Positions 28,204 through 32,192 of a stretch of DNA of 32,192 bases are shown one piece after another (position 1 is the first letter of the stretch; each line of letters begins with the position of its first letter). This DNA is from Eubacteriales bacterium (lineage in GTDB: Bacteria > Bacillota > Clostridia > Monoglobales > Firm-18). Location: contig JAQVDK010000014.1 of the NCBI GenBank assembly GCA_028697835.1, positions 1-32,192 on the forward strand. The letters run 5' to 3'. The position numbers and the translations under genes were made by a program. Below the pieces are notes generated by a model. It was not told the DNA's origin, did not search any database, and worked only from the letters and a program-made list of their open reading frames with translations.

Positions 28204-29038
28204 CAAAGAGTTGCAAATTATCGCCCATAAAGTAAGGCGTCATGCGTTGACCGCTGTACATAGTGCAGGGTCGGGACATCCGGGCGGCTCGCTGTCAATC
28301 AGCGAAATTTTAACCTTGCTTTATTTTGAAGAAATGAAAAACCTTGACCCAAAAGACCCAAGCGCTCCAAATAGGGACAGATTTGTGCTGTCTAAGGGTC
28401 ATTGTTCGCCCGCCTTGTATGGTGTTTTGGCGGAAAGGGGCTTTTTTTCAACAGACCTTATATGCAAATTCCGTCAAATTGATTGCTGTTTGCAAGGGCA
28501 CCCCAGCCTTAAGGACGTGCCGGGCGTAGATATGTCCACCGGCTCTTTAGGGCAAGGCATTTGTGCCGCAAACGGCATGGCCCTTTCGGCTAAGCTGGAT
28601 GGCAAGGACTACCGTGTATATTCCATTTTAGGTGACGGCGAAACTCAAGAAGGTCAGGTTTGGGAAGCGGCAATGTTTGCGGCTCATTACAAGCTTGACA
28701 ATCTTTGCGCAATACTGGACTTTAACGGGCTTCAAATTGACGGGGATATTACCGAGGTTATGTCGCCGCTGCCCCTTGACGAGAAGTTTAGGGCGTTTAA
28801 TTGGAATGTGGTTTTAGTGGATGCCCATGATTTTGACTCGCTGCGAGAAGGGTTTGCAAAGGCAAGAGCCTGCAAGGGCAAACCTACTATTTTAATTGCA
28901 AAGAGCGTTAAAGGAAAAGGCGTGTCATATATGGAAAATCAAGCCGGCTGGCATGGAAATGCTCCGAATGATGAGCAGTATGCACAGGCAATTGAAGAGA
29001 TTAACGCTCAAATAAAAGCATTGGGAGGGGAAATATAA
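28196..29038 (+). CDS. Transketolase, N-terminal subunit
   Basis: SAGSGHPGGSLSISEILTLLYF, DRFVLSKGHCSPALYGVLAERG, ThDP motif LGDGETQEGQVWEAAMFAAHYKLDNL...DFNGLQIDG; TTG start. Confidence 0.95.
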   Translation: MNNKELQIIAHKVRRHALTAVHSAGSGHPGGSLSISEILTLLYFEEMKNLDPKDPSAPNRDRFVLSKGHCSPALYGVLAERGFFSTDLICKFRQIDCCLQGHPSLKDVPGVDMSTGSLGQGICAANGMALSAKLDGKDYRVYSILGDGETQEGQVWEAAMFAAHYKLDNLCAILDFNGLQIDGDITEVMSPLPLDEKFRAFNWNVVLVDAHDFDSLREGFAKARACKGKPTILIAKSVKGKGVSYMENQAGWHGNAPNDEQYAQAIEEINAQIKALGGEI

Positions 29039-29970
29039 TGGCAGAGAAAAAGGCTACAAGAGAAGCTTATGGTGAGGCTTTGGCGGAATTTGGCGAAAAA
29101 TATGACTTGGTGGTTTTAGATGCCGACCTTTCAAAATCCACAAAAACGGACACCTTCAGAAAAAAATTCCCTGACCGATTTATAAATGTTGGTATAGCCG
29201 AGGCAAACATGATGTCAACTGCGGCAGGCATTGCAACCACGGGCAAAACCGTATTTGCCAGCAGCTTTGCTATGTTTGCGGCAGGACGTGCGTTCGAGCA
29301 GGTTAGAAACTCTATTGCATACCCCAACCTTAATGTTAAAATCGGCGCAACCCATGCGGGAATATCCGTAGGCGAGGACGGGGCTTCCCACCAGGCTATC
29401 GAGGATATTGCACTTATGCGCTCTATTCCCAACATGGTTGTTATTAACCCGGCCGATGCTTACGAGGCAAGAGGGGCTGTTGAAGCGGCAATTTTGCACA
29501 ACGGGCCTGTATATTTGCGCTTTGGTCGCTTGGCTGTTCCTTATGTTAATGATAAAGACTACAAGTTCGAGCTTGGCAAAGGCGTAACCCTTGCTGACGG
29601 AAAAGATGTTACCATTATCGCCACCGGTCTTATGGTAGGTGAGGCGCTTGGTGCAAGGGAAGTTTTGGAGAAAGAGGGAATTAGCGCTCGAATTATCAAC
29701 ATACACACCATAAAGCCCATTGACAAGGACATAATTATTAAAGCTGCAAAGGAAACGGGACATATTGTAACCGCTGAGGAGCACAACATAATAGGTGGTC
29801 TTGGAAGTGCGGTGGCGGAGGTCCTTTCGGAAAATTATCCTGTAAAAATGTCAAGGGTAGGAATAGAAGACATTTTCGGAAAGTCCGGCAAGCCCCAGTG
29901 CTTGCTTGAAGAATATGGGCTGACTGCAAGCAATATTGTTTCACGTGTTAAAAAGCTTTTAGGAAAATAA
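29038..29970 (+). CDS. Transketolase, C-terminal subunit
   Basis: VVLDADLSKSTKT, FINVGIAEANMMSTAAGIATTGKTVFASSFAMFAAGRAFEQVRNSIAYPNLNVKI; TAATG overlap with the upstream subunit. Confidence 0.95.
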   Translation: MAEKKATREAYGEALAEFGEKYDLVVLDADLSKSTKTDTFRKKFPDRFINVGIAEANMMSTAAGIATTGKTVFASSFAMFAAGRAFEQVRNSIAYPNLNVKIGATHAGISVGEDGASHQAIEDIALMRSIPNMVVINPADAYEARGAVEAAILHNGPVYLRFGRLAVPYVNDKDYKFELGKGVTLADGKDVTIIATGLMVGEALGAREVLEKEGISARIINIHTIKPIDKDIIIKAAKETGHIVTAEEHNIIGGLGSAVAEVLSENYPVKMSRVGIEDIFGKSGKPQCLLEEYGLTASNIVSRVKKLLGK

Positions 29971-29974
29971 ATTT

Positions 29975-30013
29975 AAAAAAGGTGCAAGGATTTTATTCCA
30001 AGCACCTTTTTTT
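29975..30013. terminator. Terminator between convergent transketolase and proA
   Basis: AAAAAAGGTGC (29975-29985) / GCACCTTTTTT (30002-30012) with a GGA/TCC inner stem. Confidence 0.8.
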
Positions 30014-30049
30014 GATGTAAAAATATATTTTAAGGAAAAATGCGTTTAG

Positions 30050-31309
30050 TTATTTTCTTATTTGACCGTTTCCGTAGATGATGTATTTTATTGTGGTAAG
30101 CTCCGAAAGCCCCATTGGACCTCGAGCGTGCATTTTTTGGGTGCTTATGCCGATTTCCGCACCAAAGCCAAATTCAAACCCGTCCGTAAAGCGTGTTGAG
30201 GCGTTAACATAAACCGCCGCAGCATCAACTTCGGATAAAAACTTTTGTGATGCGCTGTAGTCGGAGGTAACAATCGCCTCGCTGTGTTTTGTGCTGTATT
30301 TGGCAATATGGTCAAGGGCGGCATTAATGCCGTCAACAACCTTAACCGCCAAAATATAGTCGTTATATTCCGTTTCCCAATCCGCTTCGGTTGCGGCCTT
30401 TGCGTTGGGATAAATTTTTTGCGTCATTTCGCAGCCTCTGATTTCAACGCCTTTTTCGGACAAAGCCTTTAAAATGCCCGGCAGGCATTTTTTGGCAATC
30501 TCCTCGTCAACAAGAAGGGTTTCCGTAGCGTTGCAAACAGAAGGTCTGCTTGTTTTTGCGTTAATAACAATATTTTCAGCCATGTTAAGGTCGGCGGTTT
30601 TTTCTATATAAATGTGGCAATTTCCAGTTCCTGTTTCTATAACAGGCACCGTTGCATTTTTTATTACCGATTGAATAAGCCCTGCTCCGCCACGGGGAAT
30701 CAATACATCAACATATCCGTTTAGCTTCATAAACTCTACTGCGGTTTCACGGCTGGTATCTTCTATAAGGTTGATGGAGCCTTTGGGAAGTCCTGCCGCT
30801 TCGCCTTCTTGGCGCATAATATTGGCAATGGCAAGGTTTGAGTTGATAGCCTCGCTTCCGCCGCGCAGAATAACTGCGTTTCCAGCCTTTATGCAAAGTG
30901 CCGCCGCATCGGAGGTAACGTTGGGGCGTGATTCGTAAATAATGCCTATAACCCCCAAAGGAACTCTTGTTCTTCCGATAACAAGACCGCTTGGGCGCTT
31001 TACCATGCCCAAAACCTCGCCCACAGGGTCGGGTAGTGCGGCAATCTGCCTTATTCCCTCTGCCATGGATTCAATGCGGCTTTGGTTTAATGAGAGCCTA
31101 TCCATCATAGCACTTGCCATGCCCTTTTCCTTTGCTAAGTCAAGGTCTTTCTTGTTTTGGGAAATTATATAGTCACTGTTTTTGACAAGCCCGCCTGCTA
31201 TAGCCAAAAGAGCATTGTTTTTTACGTCCGTAGGTAAGGTTGCCAACACTCTTGCGGCTTGTTTTGCAGCTGTTCCCTTAGCTATCAGGTTTTCGTTCAC
31301 AAAAATCAT
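30050..31309 (-). CDS. proA: Gamma-glutamyl phosphate reductase
   Basis: GLVIGRTRVPLGVIGIIYESRPNVTSDAAALCIKAGNAVILRGGSEAINSN, PRGGAGLIQSVIKNATVPVIETGTGNCHIYI. Confidence 0.98.
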   Translation of the reverse strand: MIFVNENLIAKGTAAKQAARVLATLPTDVKNNALLAIAGGLVKNSDYIISQNKKDLDLAKEKGMASAMMDRLSLNQSRIESMAEGIRQIAALPDPVGEVLGMVKRPSGLVIGRTRVPLGVIGIIYESRPNVTSDAAALCIKAGNAVILRGGSEAINSNLAIANIMRQEGEAAGLPKGSINLIEDTSRETAVEFMKLNGYVDVLIPRGGAGLIQSVIKNATVPVIETGTGNCHIYIEKTADLNMAENIVINAKTSRPSVCNATETLLVDEEIAKKCLPGILKALSEKGVEIRGCEMTQKIYPNAKAATEADWETEYNDYILAVKVVDGINAALDHIAKYSTKHSEAIVTSDYSASQKFLSEVDAAAVYVNASTRFTDGFEFGFGAEIGISTQKMHARGPMGLSELTTIKYIIYGNGQIRK

Positions 31310-32097
31310 TCCTTTCCTTTTGGTATTCCTCCATAAAAGAAGGTTCCCCTTGGCTTACCCTCTACAATATCATATAAAATTTTCGGATGTTCACCGTTTG
31401 CAATAATGGTGCTTATACCTGATTTGGCGGCTATTTCCGCAGCGTCCAGCTTTGTTGCCATGCCGCCTGTTCCCCTGGCTGTTCCGCTGCCCCCTGCCAG
31501 CGCACGGATGGAATCTGTTATTTTTTCCACCCTGCCGATGAGCTTTGCGTTTAAATTCTTTCTTGGGTCGCTGTCATACAGACCTTCAATATCGGTAAGA
31601 AGAACAAGCAAATCCGCCTGTATAAGCCTTGCCACATATGCAGACAAGGTGTCGTTGTCGCCAAATTCAATTTCGTAGGTGGAAATAGTGTCGTTTTCGT
31701 TTATAATGGGTATAACATTGTAGCCAAACAGCGTTTCCAGCGTTGCCAAGGCATTTTCCCGGCGCTCGGCATTGTCAATAACGTCACGAGTCAAAAGAAT
31801 CTGCGCAGTGGTTACTCCGTATTCCCCAAAAAAAGTGCTATAAAGGTCCATAAGCTCAACCTGTCCGATTGCTGCCAAAGCTTGCTTAAACCGGGTGTCC
31901 TCCGGTCTTTTTTCAAGGTTCATCTTACCCATTCCCACTGAAATCGCCCCGCTTGACACCAAAACAACCTCGATTCCCCGGTTTTTAATGTCTGCAAGGG
32001 TGCGTGCCAAAAGCTCGATTCTGCGAATGTTCATCCGTCCCGACTCGTATGTAAGTGTTGATGTGCCAACCTTTACGACAATTCTCTTAAGTTCCAT
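31306..32097 (-). CDS. proB: Glutamate 5-kinase (no PUA domain)
   Basis: VVKVGTSTLTYESGRMN, LVSSGAISVGMGKM, VIPIINENDTIST, GTGGMATKLDAAEIAAKSGISTIIANG; 4-bp overlap with proA; GAGGA upstream of 32097. Confidence 0.96.
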   Translation of the reverse strand: MELKRIVVKVGTSTLTYESGRMNIRRIELLARTLADIKNRGIEVVLVSSGAISVGMGKMNLEKRPEDTRFKQALAAIGQVELMDLYSTFFGEYGVTTAQILLTRDVIDNAERRENALATLETLFGYNVIPIINENDTISTYEIEFGDNDTLSAYVARLIQADLLVLLTDIEGLYDSDPRKNLNAKLIGRVEKITDSIRALAGGSGTARGTGGMATKLDAAEIAAKSGISTIIANGEHPKILYDIVEGKPRGTFFYGGIPKGKE

Positions 32098-32138
32098 CAG
32101 CTTATCAGTCCTCATATATAAAAATTGATTATAACAAT

Positions 32139-32166
32139 ATTTTAGCAGTTATTTCAAAACTGTCAA
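32139..32166 (-). promoter_or_regulatory. SigA-type promoter for proBA
   Basis: Minus strand TTGACA, 16-bp spacer, TAAAAT. Confidence 0.65.
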
Positions 32167-32192
32167 GGAAAATTTTAATATTTACTCAGGAA

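Noticed and set aside
1-32192. CRISPR arrays, tRNA/rRNA genes, IS/transposase or phage genes
   Set aside because: No regularly spaced repeats, no recognizable RNA genes, and no transposase, integrase or phage-like ORFs were found by reading.

Overview
The window is a gene-dense, AT-rich stretch of a chromosome that looks like Clostridia/Firmicutes. It is mostly core genome and shows no sign of phage, IS elements, CRISPR, rRNA or tRNA genes. In order it carries: radA and a CarD-family regulator; a divergent pair of GH127/DUF1680 glycoside hydrolase and AraC regulator; a minus-strand LemA/TPM/YdcF/HAD cluster; a Gfo/Idh/MocA oxidoreductase; an MgtC family protein; a SAM methyltransferase; a DUF4153 membrane protein coupled to a secreted YcdB/SLH-like protein and nicotinate phosphoribosyltransferase; a MerR/TipAS regulator; a cell-shape cluster (DUF4321, maf, mreB, mreC, mreD, PBP2, minD, mgsA); cysE, cysS, an M48 peptidase and mrnC; YitT plus a split transketolase; and minus-strand proB-proA. 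I did not find a clear new system. The observations most worth checking are: (i) minD with no room for minC, minE or rodA in its cluster; (ii) a cysE gene whose conserved N-terminus extends upstream of any ATG/GTG/TTG start; (iii) a MerR-type promoter with a 19-bp spacer and an embedded operator dyad upstream of the TipAS-like regulator; (iv) a perfect 14-bp palindrome in the GH127/AraC divergent promoter region; and (v) the DUF4153 + YcdB/SLH pair. Family assignments come from reading the translations, not from database searches.
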